64,000 nt of DNA from Acidocella sp. (GCA_031291755.1 JARLIK010000003.1:1-64000), one strand, 5' to 3'. Counted from the stretch's first letter, positions 7,177 to 15,750 are shown. Translations and numbers: made by a program. The notes: generated by a model from the sequence alone, not told the origin.

Positions 7177-7940
7177 CAATGACAAACCCGGCAATGCGGG
7201 TCGCGCTTCAAGCGCACGCTGCGAAACTGCATTGCCAGCGCGTCCCAGATGATCAACCGGCCTGAAAGCGACTCACCAATGCCCATAATTTCCTTCAGCA
7301 CCTCGGTTGCCTGCAACGTGCCCATCACCCCGGTGACCGCCCCCAGCACACCCGCCTCGCTGCAGCTTGGCACCAAGCCGGGCGGCGGCGGTTCAGGGTA
7401 GAGGCAGCGATAACACGGGCCGTCGGCATCAGCGTGCGGCTTGAAGGTGGAAAGCTGGCCCTCAAAGCGCAGCACCGCTGCCGAAACCAAGGTCCGCTTC
7501 GCCGCCACGCAGGCATCAGCCAGCATGAACCGCGTCTCGAAATTATCGGTGCCGTCACAGATGATATCGAAGGGTTCAATCAACGCCCGTACGTTCTCTG
7601 CATCCAGCCGCACCGCAAAAGTTTGCACGCTCACCAGCGGGTTGATCTCGCGCATCGCCTGCGCCGCCGATACAACCTTCAACGCGCCAATCCGCGAGGT
7701 AGTGTGCGCAATCTGCCGCTGCAGGTTGGAAAGTTCCAGCACATCGGCATCAACAATGCCAATGGTACCAACCCCGGCGGCAGCCAGATACATGGCCAAC
7801 GGCGAGCCCAAACCACCCGCCCCGACAATCAGCACTTTTGCCGCCTTCAACTTGGCCTGCCCAACGCCCCCCACCTCGCGCAGCAGAATATGCCGCGCGT
7901 AGCGATTTATCTCAGCGTCGGTGAAATCGAAGTCCAACAC
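7176..7940 (-). CDS. moeB: Molybdopterin-synthase adenylyltransferase (MoeB/ThiF/HesA family)
   Basis: This E1-like enzyme adenylates the C-terminus of MoaD so that sulfur can be loaded for molybdopterin synthesis; ThiS activation is the alternative role. The 254-residue protein has the nucleotide-binding GAGGLGSP near residues 40-47, R-Q-I (SNLQRQIAHT), the DGTDNFETR segment, and the structural zinc site with CYRC (176, 179) and C-R-V-C (250, 253). A cysteine at 193 in PSCSEAGVLG is present. There is no rhodanese domain, unlike MoeZ-type fusions. The GTG start follows the GapR-like gene directly. The cox/xdhC maturation cluster at 55-61 kb would use the cofactor. Confidence 0.9.
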   Translation of the reverse strand: MLDFDFTDAEINRYARHILLREVGGVGQAKLKAAKVLIVGAGGLGSPLAMYLAAAGVGTIGIVDADVLELSNLQRQIAHTTSRIGALKVVSAAQAMREINPLVSVQTFAVRLDAENVRALIEPFDIICDGTDNFETRFMLADACVAAKRTLVSAAVLRFEGQLSTFKPHADADGPCYRCLYPEPPPPGLVPSCSEAGVLGAVTGVMGTLQATEVLKEIMGIGESLSGRLIIWDALAMQFRSVRLKRDPHCRVCH

Positions 7941-8204
7941 TCACATGCCAATGGCGCGGCGGTAAACATCCAGCAGGGTTTCCTGCTCTTCAATTTCTGC
8001 AGGTTCCTGTTTGCGAATTCTAATGAGCTGACGCAATACCTTGACATCGAAGCCGGCAGATTTCGCCTCGGAATATATATCCTTGATATCCGAGCCAAGA
8101 GCTTTGCGCTCTTCTTCCAGACGTTCAATCCGGTCGACGATGCTACGCAACCGCTCGCCCGCAACGTTGGTAGGTTTTTCATCAGAGGTGGCATCAAGCG
8201 CCAT
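7941..8204 (-). CDS. gapR: GapR-like nucleoid-associated protein (DUF2312/UPF0335)
   Basis: This 87-residue, charged, helical protein consists almost wholly of the DUF2312 domain: LRSIVDRIERLEEERKAL, then DIKDIYSEAKSAGFDVKVLRQLIRIRKQ. The Caulobacter member GapR is a chromatin protein that encircles overtwisted DNA ahead of replication and transcription and stimulates topoisomerases. The central coiled-coil and the basic LIRIRK stretch are visible here. Its stop codon directly abuts the moeB start, so it is co-transcribed with moeB. Identity as a DUF2312 protein is firm; the functional name rests on the Caulobacter homologue. Confidence 0.87.
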   Translation of the reverse strand: MALDATSDEKPTNVAGERLRSIVDRIERLEEERKALGSDIKDIYSEAKSAGFDVKVLRQLIRIRKQEPAEIEEQETLLDVYRRAIGM

Positions 8205-8258
8205 ATGGTTTGTCCTTAAAGTAGGGCTGCACGGGATAGAGCCAGGCTGGTACGCTGG

Positions 8259-8576
8259 TCAATGGTTGTGCTGGGCAATGGCTTTTACAAACTCAGCCTG
8301 CTTCTCAGCCGAGGCCGGTGTCTGGTTCTGCGCCTGCCACTCCTTATACGGCATGCCGTAGATAATCTCCCGCGCGTCGGCATCCGCCAGGGTGATCCCC
8401 TTGGCTTCGGCGGCTTCGCGGTACCAGCGCGAGAGGCAGTTGCGGCAGAACCCTGCGAGATTCATCATATCGATATTCTGGACGTCCGGCCGGCCGCGCA
8501 AATGCGCTACCAGCGCACGAAAAGCCGCCGCTTCCAAGGCCTGGGTGGTGGCTTCATCAAATTCCGGTTTGCTCAT
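8259..8576 (-). CDS. DUF1244 domain protein
   Basis: This is a 105-residue protein of unknown function. The ATG at 8576 is preferred because GAGGAG lies eight bases before it; an ATG at 8582 is too close to that site. The DUF1244 core is seen as FRALVAHLRGRPDVQNIDMM followed by NLAGFCRNCLSRWYREAA, with two conserved cysteines, and IIYGMPYKEWQ. The family is common in proteobacteria and has no established role. It is divergent from the glycerate kinase gene (36 bases) and upstream of the gapR-moeB-SH3 group on the same strand. Confidence 0.85.
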   Translation of the reverse strand: MSKPEFDEATTQALEAAAFRALVAHLRGRPDVQNIDMMNLAGFCRNCLSRWYREAAEAKGITLADADAREIIYGMPYKEWQAQNQTPASAEKQAEFVKAIAQHNH

Positions 8577-8612
8577 TGGCATTACTCCTCACAATTTGGC
8601 ATATAGGCATCC

Positions 8613-9737
8613 ATGGGAGATGATAACGCCAAATTACTGCGCAGCATATTCGCCACCGCCGTTGCTGCCGCCGACCCGGCCCTGATGCTGGCCAAATACC
8701 TGCCGCCGCCGGGCCCCGGCCGAAATATCGTGATCGGTGCCGGCAAGGCTGCCGCCTCGATGGCTGTGGCGCTGGAAGCCGCCTGGCCCGATGTGAACAT
8801 CGAAGGCGTGGTGGTGACGCGCTATGGGCACTTCCTGTCCACCCATAAAATTAAAGTTTTGGAAGCTGCCCACCCGGTGCCGGATGATGCAAGCGAAGCC
8901 GCCGCCCGCGAGATCATGGCCCTGGTGCAGGGCCTGACCCCGCAGGATCAGGTAATCGCGCTGATCTCAGGCGGCGCATCGGCACTGCTGGCCATGCCCG
9001 TCCCCGGCCTCACCCTGGCGGACAAACAACTGGTGGGCAAAGCGCTGCTGGCCTCGGGGGCACCAATCGGCACCATGAACCGCATCCGCCAGCAATTATC
9101 GGCCGTGAAGGGTGGCAAACTGGCCGCCGCCTGCGCCCCGGCTAAGCTAATCACGCTGGCCATCAGCGATGTGCCAGGGGACTCCCCCGCCATCATCGGC
9201 TCCGGCCCTACCTGGTACGAGGGCGCTGATTACCGGCTGATCGCCACCCCGCAATTGGCACTAGAGGCCGCCGCCGCCTTTGCCGAGGCGCACCATATCA
9301 AGGCCAAAATTCTGGGCGACGCGCTGGAGGGTGAATCCGCCGAGTTGGGCCGCAGCATGGCCGAACTGGCGCTGGCCGCCCGCGAGCCGGTGCTGCTGCT
9401 CTCGGGCGGCGAGACCACCGTGACCATCGGCCAAACCAAACCGGGCCGCGGCGGGCGCAATACCGAATTCCTGCTCAGCCTCGCCATCGCCTTGAACGGT
9501 GCCCACAACATCTGGGCCATTGCTGGCGATTCCGATGGCATCGACGGCACCGAAGATGCGGCAGGAGCATTGATCTACCCGGACACGCTGACCAGGGCAC
9601 GCGCCGCCGGAATCGACCCGGTGGCTTGTCTGGCCCGGCATGATAGTTACAGCCTGTTCGCGGCGCTGAATGACCTAGTGATCACCGGCCCGACATTAAC
9701 GAATGTAAATGACATTCGCGCGATTTTGGTAAGTTGA
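8613..9737 (+). CDS. Glycerate 2-kinase (GckA/TtuD, MOFRL family)
   Basis: Proteins of this family phosphorylate D-glycerate to 2-phosphoglycerate; some are annotated as hydroxypyruvate reductase TtuD. The 374-residue protein has the N-terminal DUF4147 domain with VIGAGKAAASMA, AHPVPDDAS, the ISGGASALL loop and LSAVKGGKLA, and the C-terminal MOFRL domain with LLSGGETTVTI, GRGGRNTEFLL, AGDSDGIDGTEDAAGA and a terminal TGPTLTNVNDIR. It is somewhat shorter than typical members (about 420) but all blocks are present. It probably channels glycerate from glyoxylate or tartrate breakdown into central metabolism. Expressed alone. Confidence 0.9.
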   Translation: MGDDNAKLLRSIFATAVAAADPALMLAKYLPPPGPGRNIVIGAGKAAASMAVALEAAWPDVNIEGVVVTRYGHFLSTHKIKVLEAAHPVPDDASEAAAREIMALVQGLTPQDQVIALISGGASALLAMPVPGLTLADKQLVGKALLASGAPIGTMNRIRQQLSAVKGGKLAAACAPAKLITLAISDVPGDSPAIIGSGPTWYEGADYRLIATPQLALEAAAAFAEAHHIKAKILGDALEGESAELGRSMAELALAAREPVLLLSGGETTVTIGQTKPGRGGRNTEFLLSLAIALNGAHNIWAIAGDSDGIDGTEDAAGALIYPDTLTRARAAGIDPVACLARHDSYSLFAALNDLVITGPTLTNVNDIRAILVS

Positions 9738-9790
9738 GTAAATATCTTGCAACACGCTAGGTGATTATCGCTTCACATGGGTTGGGTATA

Positions 9791-9827
9791 GCTGCGAATC
9801 AGGGTATCTGGCACCAGACTTCGCAGC
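9791..9827 (+). other. Nested hairpin between glycerate kinase and lipoprotein genes
   Basis: GCTGCGAA (9791-9798) pairs perfectly with TTCGCAGC (9820-9827), and inside it TCTGG (9807-9811) pairs with CCAGA (9814-9818) around a 2-base loop. The structure is 26 bases before the lipoprotein start. There is no following T-run, so it is not a classical terminator; it could be an mRNA leader structure or a weak transcript end. Confidence 0.4.
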
Positions 9828-9852
9828 GTATCTTGATTAAAGGCTATAGGCA

Positions 9853-10524
9853 TTGAATTTATTGACTTCTGAAAAATCATCCGGCCATCCGGCAAAAGCT
9901 TGGGGTTTGCCGGGCTTTTTCATCCTGGCATGCCTCGCCGGATGCGTACAACCGGCCCCGCCGCCCGCGCCGCCGGCGCCGCCGGCGCCTGTTGGGCATG
10001 TTTACCAAAGCCTGGTGCCGGTGCCGCCGCCGCCACACTGGGTGCATATCAAGCCGGATGACCAGGAAAAACTTCAAATCGCCTTCAACGTCATCGGCCT
10101 GAAATCGGCTTTGATGGTCGCCGCTCTCTCCTGCGGCCAGCAGGACCGCTACGATCAGTTCATGCGCGCCTTCCAGCCGCATATTTTGGCTGACCAGCAT
10201 GTGATGGACGCTTACTTCCGCCGGATCGGCGGCCAGACCAAGGAGGACCAGTTCGTCACCCTGCTGGCCAACAACCAGTCGGTGGGTGGCATCGACCAAG
10301 GCAAAATCTTCTGCCTGAACAACCAGGCTGAATTCGACCGCGTGGCGTCCTTCAAAACCCCTGAGGAGCTGGATAGCTTCGTGACTGACCAGTCACCAAA
10401 CCCGCCAACCGCCGTTGACCCGGCCCCAGTGGTCACGCCCGTCAAGAAAAAACTAAAAACAGTCAAACACACCAGCGCGACCAGTGCTGAGACCAAGCCC
10501 ACCACAACCAAAACAAATTCTTGA
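9853..10524 (+). CDS. Proline-rich putative lipoprotein, unknown function
   Basis: The protein has 223 residues from a TTG at 9853 (AGG at 9848-9850 nearby); a TTG at 9862 is an alternative. A hydrophobic stretch GFFILACLAGC ends in an LAGC lipobox near residue 31, so the mature protein is probably a lipid-anchored periplasmic protein. A proline/alanine spacer follows, then a globular part of about 110 residues with one CGQQDRYDQFM and one FCLNNQAEF cysteine that could form a disulfide. The last 50 residues are basic and Thr/Lys rich. I do not recognise the family. Its stop overlaps the start of the tyrosine phosphatase gene, so the two are co-translated. Confidence 0.7.
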   Translation: MNLLTSEKSSGHPAKAWGLPGFFILACLAGCVQPAPPPAPPAPPAPVGHVYQSLVPVPPPPHWVHIKPDDQEKLQIAFNVIGLKSALMVAALSCGQQDRYDQFMRAFQPHILADQHVMDAYFRRIGGQTKEDQFVTLLANNQSVGGIDQGKIFCLNNQAEFDRVASFKTPEELDSFVTDQSPNPPTAVDPAPVVTPVKKKLKTVKHTSATSAETKPTTTKTNS

Positions 10525-11312
10525 TGAGCCGTGCCGCGCCAGCGCCTTTGCTGAGCGGCGCCCACAACTTCCGCGCCGTCCGGCCTTATAAAACCGCCGA
10601 TGGCCGGATGCTGCGGGCAAACAACATCTACCGCTCGGGCGAATTATCCCGCCTCAGTGACACCGATCTGGGGATCATCGCCGGGCTCAATATTCATCTG
10701 GTTTGTGATTTGCGCACCGGGCGCGAACAATCAGAATTTGTCTCGCGCTGGCCCGAGGCGCCCGCGCATGTGAAGCTCGACCTGCCGGATCGCCATGAAT
10801 CCGATTCTGGTCCGCATAAAATCTTCGAACTGATCGCCAGCCATCAAGGTGAAGCCGGCGGGGTGCTGGCCATGGATATGCTGTACCGGCGCAAGCCAAA
10901 AGCCTTCGCCCGCAGCTTGCAGATTTTATTCCAGACCATTCTGGGCGGTAATGGCTTGCCGCTGCTGGTGCATTGCCATGCGGGCAAAGACCGCACCGGC
11001 TTTGTGGTGGCCATGCTGCTCGCCGCCGCCGGGGTGAACCGTGAGGATATCATCGAGGATTACATTATCTCATCGCATTATTTTCTGGCCGAAAAAGAGG
11101 TGCTGGCGCTGGCCACCTGGGCCAAGCGTTCCTTCGGCCAGGAGATCCATCCAGCCTCGGCCAGGCCAATGGTTGATACGCGCCTGGATTACATTGAGGC
11201 CGCCTTGCAGGAAATTGATGCCGGCTGGGGCAGCGTGGATGGCTATTTGCGTGACGCCGTAGGTTTAACCGGCCTTGACCGCGAAGCCGTGCAAAATCTG
11301 CTGACCTCGTAA
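10524..11312 (+). CDS. Tyrosine-protein phosphatase (Y_phosphatase3 type)
   Basis: A cysteine-based phosphatase of 262 residues from the ATG at 10524, which overlaps the preceding TGA by one base. The P-loop HCHAGKDRTG carries the nucleophilic cysteine and the phosphate-binding arginine; this HCxAGKDRTG form is typical of the atypical tyrosine/lipid phosphatases related to Mycobacterium PtpB. The N-terminus has NFRAV, YRSGELSRLSDTD and DLRTGREQ, which are also family hallmarks. Substrates may be phosphotyrosine or phosphoinositides; the sequence does not tell. It ends before the strong bidirectional terminator at 11342-11375. Confidence 0.87.
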   Translation: MSRAAPAPLLSGAHNFRAVRPYKTADGRMLRANNIYRSGELSRLSDTDLGIIAGLNIHLVCDLRTGREQSEFVSRWPEAPAHVKLDLPDRHESDSGPHKIFELIASHQGEAGGVLAMDMLYRRKPKAFARSLQILFQTILGGNGLPLLVHCHAGKDRTGFVVAMLLAAAGVNREDIIEDYIISSHYFLAEKEVLALATWAKRSFGQEIHPASARPMVDTRLDYIEAALQEIDAGWGSVDGYLRDAVGLTGLDREAVQNLLTS

Positions 11313-11341
11313 CGGTATTATTCGTCTTCATTCCCGCAAAC

Positions 11342-11375
11342 AAAAAACCCTGGCAGTTATCTGCCAGGGTTTTTC
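11342..11375. terminator. Bidirectional Rho-independent terminator
   Basis: The sequence AAAAACCCTGGCAG-TTAT-CTGCCAGGGTTTTT forms a perfect stem with A-run before and T-run after, so it can end transcription in both directions. It lies between the phosphatase gene (+, ends 11312) and the ompA-like gene (-, ends 11397), exactly where two convergent transcripts meet. Confidence 0.9.
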
Positions 11376-11396
11376 CAATGCAAGCCTCGTTAAATT

Positions 11397-12476
11397 TTAA
11401 TCAAGCACAATTTCAACGCGGCGGTTCTGCGGTTCACGCACGCCCGGGCCAGTTGGCACCAGCAGATGGGTTTCGCCGTAGCCGTGAATCGAGATTTCGG
11501 CAGCGGGAACACCATCAGTCATCAACTGAGCCGCCACCGCTTTGGCGCGGCGGATCGACAGACCCTGGTTGTAGGTCGGTGTACCTGACGTATCGGTGTA
11601 ACCCGAAACGTTGATGGTGGTGACCTTGGTGGTTTTGGAATCGGTCGCCGCTTCCGCGATGATCTGCGTGGCGCGCGGGGTCAGGTTGTATTTATCCCAG
11701 TCGAAGAACACCAGGTAGGTTTTGGCCGGAGCCGGAGCCGGAGCCGCCATCGGGGCAGGCATCGGAGCCGGGGCCGCTGGAGCAACCCCGAAGGCATAAC
11801 GTAAGCCAACCAGGAAGGCGTTGTTGATGTCATCGCCGGCCTTAGCCGAAACAGGCACGGTTATGTCGGAGTTATGGTAGGTGCCATCATATTTGCCGCC
11901 ATCGAAGATGTCCACAAAACGATATTCAAGCAGTGCAGACAAGCCGGGGATCGGCGGGATCGGGAAAGCCAAACCGGCAATGCCCTGCACGGCGAAAGCG
12001 CCCTCAGTCTGATTAATGGTCGCGCCCAGTGCTTTGAAGTCCTTGAAGCCCACTTCCTGATAGCCAACGCCGCCGCCAACATAAGGGTAAACATATGGCG
12101 AGCCGACATCGAAATCGTACAAGGCGTTAGCAAAGAAACCATAGGTTTGGTCATTACCCGTGGCACCGTAGGTAACGCCGCTGACCTTAACCTTATCAAA
12201 ACTGTTTTGGAAATAATCGCCTTCCAATTCAACCCGGATGCCGTCGCCAAACCCATAGCCAACACTGGCGTCACCCGTAAAGCCGCCGTGGAATGAGACC
12301 GTTCCGCTACCGGAAATGCCGAAAGCGGTGCCGGTTCCCTTGAAACCGTCATTGATATTATAGCCCAGACCACCAGCGATATACACGCCGTTGACCGGTT
12401 GCGCCTTCGCAACATGAGCCAGGACGAACGGCACGGCAAACACAGTAGCTGCAAGCAGAATATTACGTAATTTCAT
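11397..12476 (-). CDS. OmpA-family outer-membrane protein
   Basis: The 359-residue protein has a signal peptide (ILLAATVFAVPFVLAHVAKA), an N-terminal beta-barrel of about 200 residues with glycine/aromatic-rich strands (GVYIAGGLGYNIND, YPYVGGGVGYQEVGF, LLEYRFVDIF), an Ala/Pro/Met linker (APAPMPAPMAAPAPAPA), and a C-terminal OmpA domain that binds peptidoglycan. The domain contains LVFFDWDKYNLTPRA, VSGYTDTSGTPTYNQGLSIRRAKAV and GYGETHLLVPT...PQNRRVEI. It links the outer membrane to the cell wall. It has its own promoter region and a leader of about 100 bases. Confidence 0.92.
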   Translation of the reverse strand: MKLRNILLAATVFAVPFVLAHVAKAQPVNGVYIAGGLGYNINDGFKGTGTAFGISGSGTVSFHGGFTGDASVGYGFGDGIRVELEGDYFQNSFDKVKVSGVTYGATGNDQTYGFFANALYDFDVGSPYVYPYVGGGVGYQEVGFKDFKALGATINQTEGAFAVQGIAGLAFPIPPIPGLSALLEYRFVDIFDGGKYDGTYHNSDITVPVSAKAGDDINNAFLVGLRYAFGVAPAAPAPMPAPMAAPAPAPAKTYLVFFDWDKYNLTPRATQIIAEAATDSKTTKVTTINVSGYTDTSGTPTYNQGLSIRRAKAVAAQLMTDGVPAAEISIHGYGETHLLVPTGPGVREPQNRRVEIVLD

Positions 12477-12497
12477 TTACTGGCTCCTTTTTATGCC

Positions 12498-12512
12498 GAA
12501 CCGGAGAGGTTC
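12498..12512 (-). other. Small inverted repeat in the ompA leader
   Basis: GAACC-GGAGA-GGTTC at 12498-12512 can form a 5-bp hairpin in the mRNA 22-36 bases before the ompA ATG. Outer-membrane protein mRNAs often have structured leaders that affect stability, but nothing here proves it. Confidence 0.25.
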
Positions 12513-12586
12513 AACTGGCGTTGGATTAGAATGTGACCCAGAACTACTTAGCAAATGTAGAGGAGGAATAAGAGAGGGACGCTATA

Positions 12587-12614
12587 ATTATCCGTAACTG
12601 TATCAAAAATGCAA
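12587..12614 (-). promoter_or_regulatory. Putative sigma-70 promoter of the ompA-like gene
   Basis: Read on the minus strand, TTGCAT (12614-12609) and GATAAT (12592-12587) are 16 bases apart and match -35 and -10 elements well. Transcription would start near 12580 and give a leader of about 100 bases. Assigned from pattern alone. Confidence 0.4.
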
Positions 12615-12679
12615 CAAATTAATACAGTTCTAAGACAGTTAAAGGATCGCTCACCATCCAGCCACAATACGGTAGTTTT

Positions 12680-13171
12680 TCAGTTGCAGCTGACAACCCT
12701 CAGGGTATCACTACCATCGCCCACCACGGAGTCGGCTGGCACCGAACGGACCATCCAGCCGCGAAACAGCGGTGGACCGGAGAGATTGTCGGTGGTTTGA
12801 ATGGAAACGAAAATCGCGGCGTCCGGAACATGATCGGCCGGCCGGTTGACGCAGGCCAGCACACTAATCTGCATGTCGCCCGAGGTCACCTGCCCGCCAA
12901 CCGGCACCTGCAAATTGGCAATCCCGCCATCGACCTTATCAAGTACGCCAATCACAGCCTGTTTGCCGGGCACCCAGTCGTTAGACTCCACGGGCGGTGT
13001 CATGGGGACTGTATTCACGGCTGCGGCACCATTATTGGCCGGCGGCGCGGGAACAGATGGCGTGGCGACCAGCGGCGGTGGCGGCGGCACCGCGACGGCG
13101 CCGCCAGTTTGCGCCAATGCGGCAGCCGGCAGCAGACCGGCCAGCACTACCCAAACCCGCAAGTCAAACAT
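12680..13171 (-). CDS. DUF2155 domain exported protein
   Basis: This 163-residue alphaproteobacterial protein has unknown function. A signal peptide (LRVWVVLAGLLPAAALAQ) is followed by a proline/alanine-rich spacer and the DUF2155 core beginning at WVPGKQAVIGVLDKVDG, with LQVPVGGQV, a single-cysteine ISVLACVNRP and a closing FRGWMVRSVPADS. The core probably forms a small beta-sandwich in the periplasm. It overlaps the mlaD stop by one base (TAATG), and the run NDUFA12-mlaD-DUF2155 is a familiar alphaproteobacterial arrangement, which supports the call. Confidence 0.88.
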   Translation of the reverse strand: MFDLRVWVVLAGLLPAAALAQTGGAVAVPPPPPLVATPSVPAPPANNGAAAVNTVPMTPPVESNDWVPGKQAVIGVLDKVDGGIANLQVPVGGQVTSGDMQISVLACVNRPADHVPDAAIFVSIQTTDNLSGPPLFRGWMVRSVPADSVVGDGSDTLRVVSCN

Positions 13172-13671
13172 TATTTAGGCGCTCCGGGTGCCGCTGGGGC
13201 CGCAGGAGCCGCCGCGGACTTGCCAGAGTCACCGCCCATGCTGAAAATGAACTTGCCAAGCAAATCCTCGATATTCACCGCCGATTGTGTCACGCCGAAC
13301 GACTGGCCGGGCTTGAACATGGTATCAGAACCACCTGGCGAGAGCCCAACATAATTGCCGCCCAGTAGCCCGTCCGAGCTGATCGAGGCGCTGGTGTCGT
13401 TCGGCAATTTCACATTGTTATCAATCTGCATCGTCACGATCGCCGCATAGGTCTGCGGGTCGAGATGCTCGTTGGTCACATGCCCAATTGTCACGCCGCC
13501 GAGTTTGACATCGGCCCCAACGGTCAGCCCGCCAATGTCCGAGAACTGCGCGACCAGCGGGTAGCCCGATCCGCCGAGCGCCTGGGCCTGAGTCAGAGCG
13601 TATATCAAAAACAGGCCCGCAATTATGATAACGGCAAGCCCGGTAAGCAGCTCAGGCAATTTACGTGTCAT
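13171..13671 (-). CDS. mlaD: MlaD-like outer-membrane lipid asymmetry protein
   Basis: This is the substrate-binding, membrane-anchored MCE-domain protein of the Mla phospholipid transport system. The 166-residue protein has one N-terminal transmembrane helix (LLTGLAVIIIAGLFLIYAL), then an MCE domain with YPLVAQFSDIGGLTVGADVKLGGV, IGHV, and SSDGLLGGNYVGLSPGGSD. The tail is alanine/proline-rich. No mlaE, mlaF or mlaC lies next to it; the ABC part of the system must be elsewhere. It is 11 bases after the NDUFA12 gene. Confidence 0.9.
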   Translation of the reverse strand: MTRKLPELLTGLAVIIIAGLFLIYALTQAQALGGSGYPLVAQFSDIGGLTVGADVKLGGVTIGHVTNEHLDPQTYAAIVTMQIDNNVKLPNDTSASISSDGLLGGNYVGLSPGGSDTMFKPGQSFGVTQSAVNIEDLLGKFIFSMGGDSGKSAAAPAAPAAPGAPK

Positions 13672-13682
13672 CCGGAAATTCC

Positions 13683-14102
13683 TTAAGCCTCTGGTGTCCA
13701 GGCCTCATAGTCGGCCGAGGCGCTGGCCCGCTTGCCACCGGCATAATCATGCCCGGCCGGGCGGTAACCTTCCGGCGTACCGGTCAAATTCGCCTGATGC
13801 GGCTTCTGCCAAGATTTCCGGCCGCTGTCGGGCAGCGGCTCGTCGGTCAGATAATGCAGCCACGCGTGCCATTCCGGCCCGATGGTCGAGGCTTCCACCG
13901 CACCGGCATATACCACCCAGCGGCGCGTCCGTGTCCCGGCAACAGCCCTGCGCTGCTGGAAGAACTGATTCCCAGCGCTATCCTCGCCCATATGGCTACC
14001 GCTGAACAGCGTGTGCAGGGTGAGCCCCGGCTGCAAAAGCAGGCCTTTAAGGCCGCCGAGTTGACTCAAGGTGACTTTGGTATCGGGCGTTGCTGTGCTC
14101 AT
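13683..14102 (-). CDS. NADH:ubiquinone oxidoreductase accessory subunit, NDUFA12 family
   Basis: This is the bacterial homologue of the mitochondrial complex I accessory subunit B17.2/NDUFA12, found in alphaproteobacteria. The 139-residue protein contains HTLFSGSHMGEDSAGNQFFQ, RRWVVYAG, EWHAWLHYLTDEPLP, and KPHQANLTGTPEGYRP, all diagnostic. It binds the peripheral arm of complex I and helps assembly. The 14 core nuo genes are about 15 kb away in the same window, so this gene is not part of the main operon. It heads the mlaD-DUF2155 group. Confidence 0.93.
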   Translation of the reverse strand: MSTATPDTKVTLSQLGGLKGLLLQPGLTLHTLFSGSHMGEDSAGNQFFQQRRAVAGTRTRRWVVYAGAVEASTIGPEWHAWLHYLTDEPLPDSGRKSWQKPHQANLTGTPEGYRPAGHDYAGGKRASASADYEAWTPEA

Positions 14103-14252
14103 GCCTCCCGATATAGGTGATGCGATGCGGATGGTCCATTGCCGTTATTCTTCCTGGGCATTTTGCTTCTATCCACAGGATTTTGTGGTCGGAATGCAAT
14201 TTCGCCACTAAATGTACTTTTCCTGAACCCGTGATCGTCATAAGGTCCGGGC

Positions 14253-15749
14253 ATGGAACAGCAACGCACGCATAAATCATGGCATGGCATCAGGCAGGCG
14301 GTTTTCAGCGGCCAGGCCGATCCGGACTCTCCGCCGGTAGCCGTCACCATTCCCGCCGCTTGGGGTCAAAATGCGGCGGACGCTCTGGCCGCTCTGGTAC
14401 CCGAAAAATCCGTGCTTGATATTTCGCAACTTGCGCAAAATTTGGCAGCGCAAGCGGCGGCATCAGCGCCAGATCAGGCCAACGAAATTGAATGGGGCGT
14501 CAATTCATTGCTGGCCAATCGGCAAGCCTGCCCAGTGCCGCTGAACGGCGATTTCACTGGTGGCTGCCCGGGCTTCATTTTCAACCCGAACGGATTTTGC
14601 GACTCCGCGGGCATATTTGATACCGCCGAATTTGCCGAGGCGGTTGAACTGGCGGTCACCACCCTCAGCGCTGCCGCGCCCGAGGCCACGACTATGCATC
14701 TCGGCCTGACTGACCTGCATCTTTTCGTCACCCGGTTGAATATCGACTATGATACGCAAACCGCCCGCGACGCGCTTGCCGCGCTCTGTGCCTTGATGAC
14801 CGCCTGCGCCGACGCCGCGTCCGGCCGTCTCGTCGCCCATGATGCTGAATCCGTAACGATTACACCCTATCCGAAATTGCCGGAGCGTTGCGCCATCCCC
14901 GGCTTGCTGGAGGCCGCCACCGCCACGCAGCGCTTGGCCATGCAAAGCGGCATCCGGCGGCACCAGCAGTTGAGCAGCCTGCTGCCGCAGCCCGCCACCG
15001 AAGCACTGCTCGGCGCTGAGACCCTCGGCTTCAGCCGCGCTGTCTCGGCACTGGACGACTCCGGTAACCTCAGCCGCTGGGCACGCGCCAAGCTGGCTGG
15101 CGCCGGCACGTCAGCCGAGGCGGCTCTGGCAGCGCATCTGCGCGGCGAGGATATACTGGCCCCGGCCAGCTTGGCCGCCCACCAGATGATGTATGAGGCG
15201 CTCGCACCTTATGTGCACGCCATGCCAGCAGCCCCCGAAGCACTAGCCTTTGCGCCGCCCGCCAGTGCGCGTGAAGCGCTGCCTGCCCGGCGCACCGGCT
15301 ATACGCAAAAAGTCAGCATCGGCGGCCATAAATTATTTCTCTCCACCGGCGAATATGCCAACGGCAGCTTGGGAGAAATTTTCATCGCGCTGCATAAGGA
15401 AGGCTCGGCCTTTCGCGGCCTGATGGATGCATTCTCGATCGCGGTGAGCATGGGCTTGCAGCACGGCGTGAAACTGGAAGATTATATCGAAGCCTTCACC
15501 TTCACACGCTTCGGCCCCGCCGGCACAGTGGAAGGTGACCCGGCTGTAAATCAGGCAACTTCGATGATCGACTATGTATTTCGCAATCTCGCGGTCAATT
15601 ATCTCGGCAACCACAGCCTGGCACCCGCCACGCCGGAAGCTGCCGATTCAGTGGGAGATGGTGCCGCCGACCGCGCCCCTTTGCTGCCGCTTGACCTGCC
15701 CACCCCGGCACCACGCGAACGCCGCCGGGCCTTCAAACTGGTGAGCTGA
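14253..15749 (+). CDS. TSCPD-domain protein derived from class II ribonucleotide reductase
   Basis: This is a 498-residue protein. Residues about 346-457 are very close to the C-terminal TSCPD-type domain of vitamin B12-dependent ribonucleotide reductase Nrd[62 protein letters not shown]. Residues about 115-190 look like a degenerate end of the reductase barrel ([29 protein letters not shown]). Full NrdJ proteins are two to three times longer; the half with the catalytic cysteines and cobalamin site is not here, so it cannot be a normal reductase. Upstream (14103-14252) I see no frame of the missing part. The RidA gene follows after one base. Function is unknown; regulator, scaffold or repurposed nucleotide-binding protein are options. 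Confidence 0.78.
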   Translation: MEQQRTHKSWHGIRQAVFSGQADPDSPPVAVTIPAAWGQNAADALAALVPEKSVLDISQLAQNLAAQAAASAPDQANEIEWGVNSLLANRQACPVPLNGDFTGGCPGFIFNPNGFCDSAGIFDTAEFAEAVELAVTTLSAAAPEATTMHLGLTDLHLFVTRLNIDYDTQTARDALAALCALMTACADAASGRLVAHDAESVTITPYPKLPERCAIPGLLEAATATQRLAMQSGIRRHQQLSSLLPQPATEALLGAETLGFSRAVSALDDSGNLSRWARAKLAGAGTSAEAALAAHLRGEDILAPASLAAHQMMYEALAPYVHAMPAAPEALAFAPPASAREALPARRTGYTQKVSIGGHKLFLSTGEYANGSLGEIFIALHKEGSAFRGLMDAFSIAVSMGLQHGVKLEDYIEAFTFTRFGPAGTVEGDPAVNQATSMIDYVFRNLAVNYLGNHSLAPATPEAADSVGDGAADRAPLLPLDLPTPAPRERRRAFKLVS

Positions 15750-15750
15750 T

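Noticed and set aside
9955-10035. Repeat-like CCGCCGGCG tract
   Set aside because: It codes the proline/alanine spacer of the lipoprotein; low-complexity protein rather than a DNA repeat.
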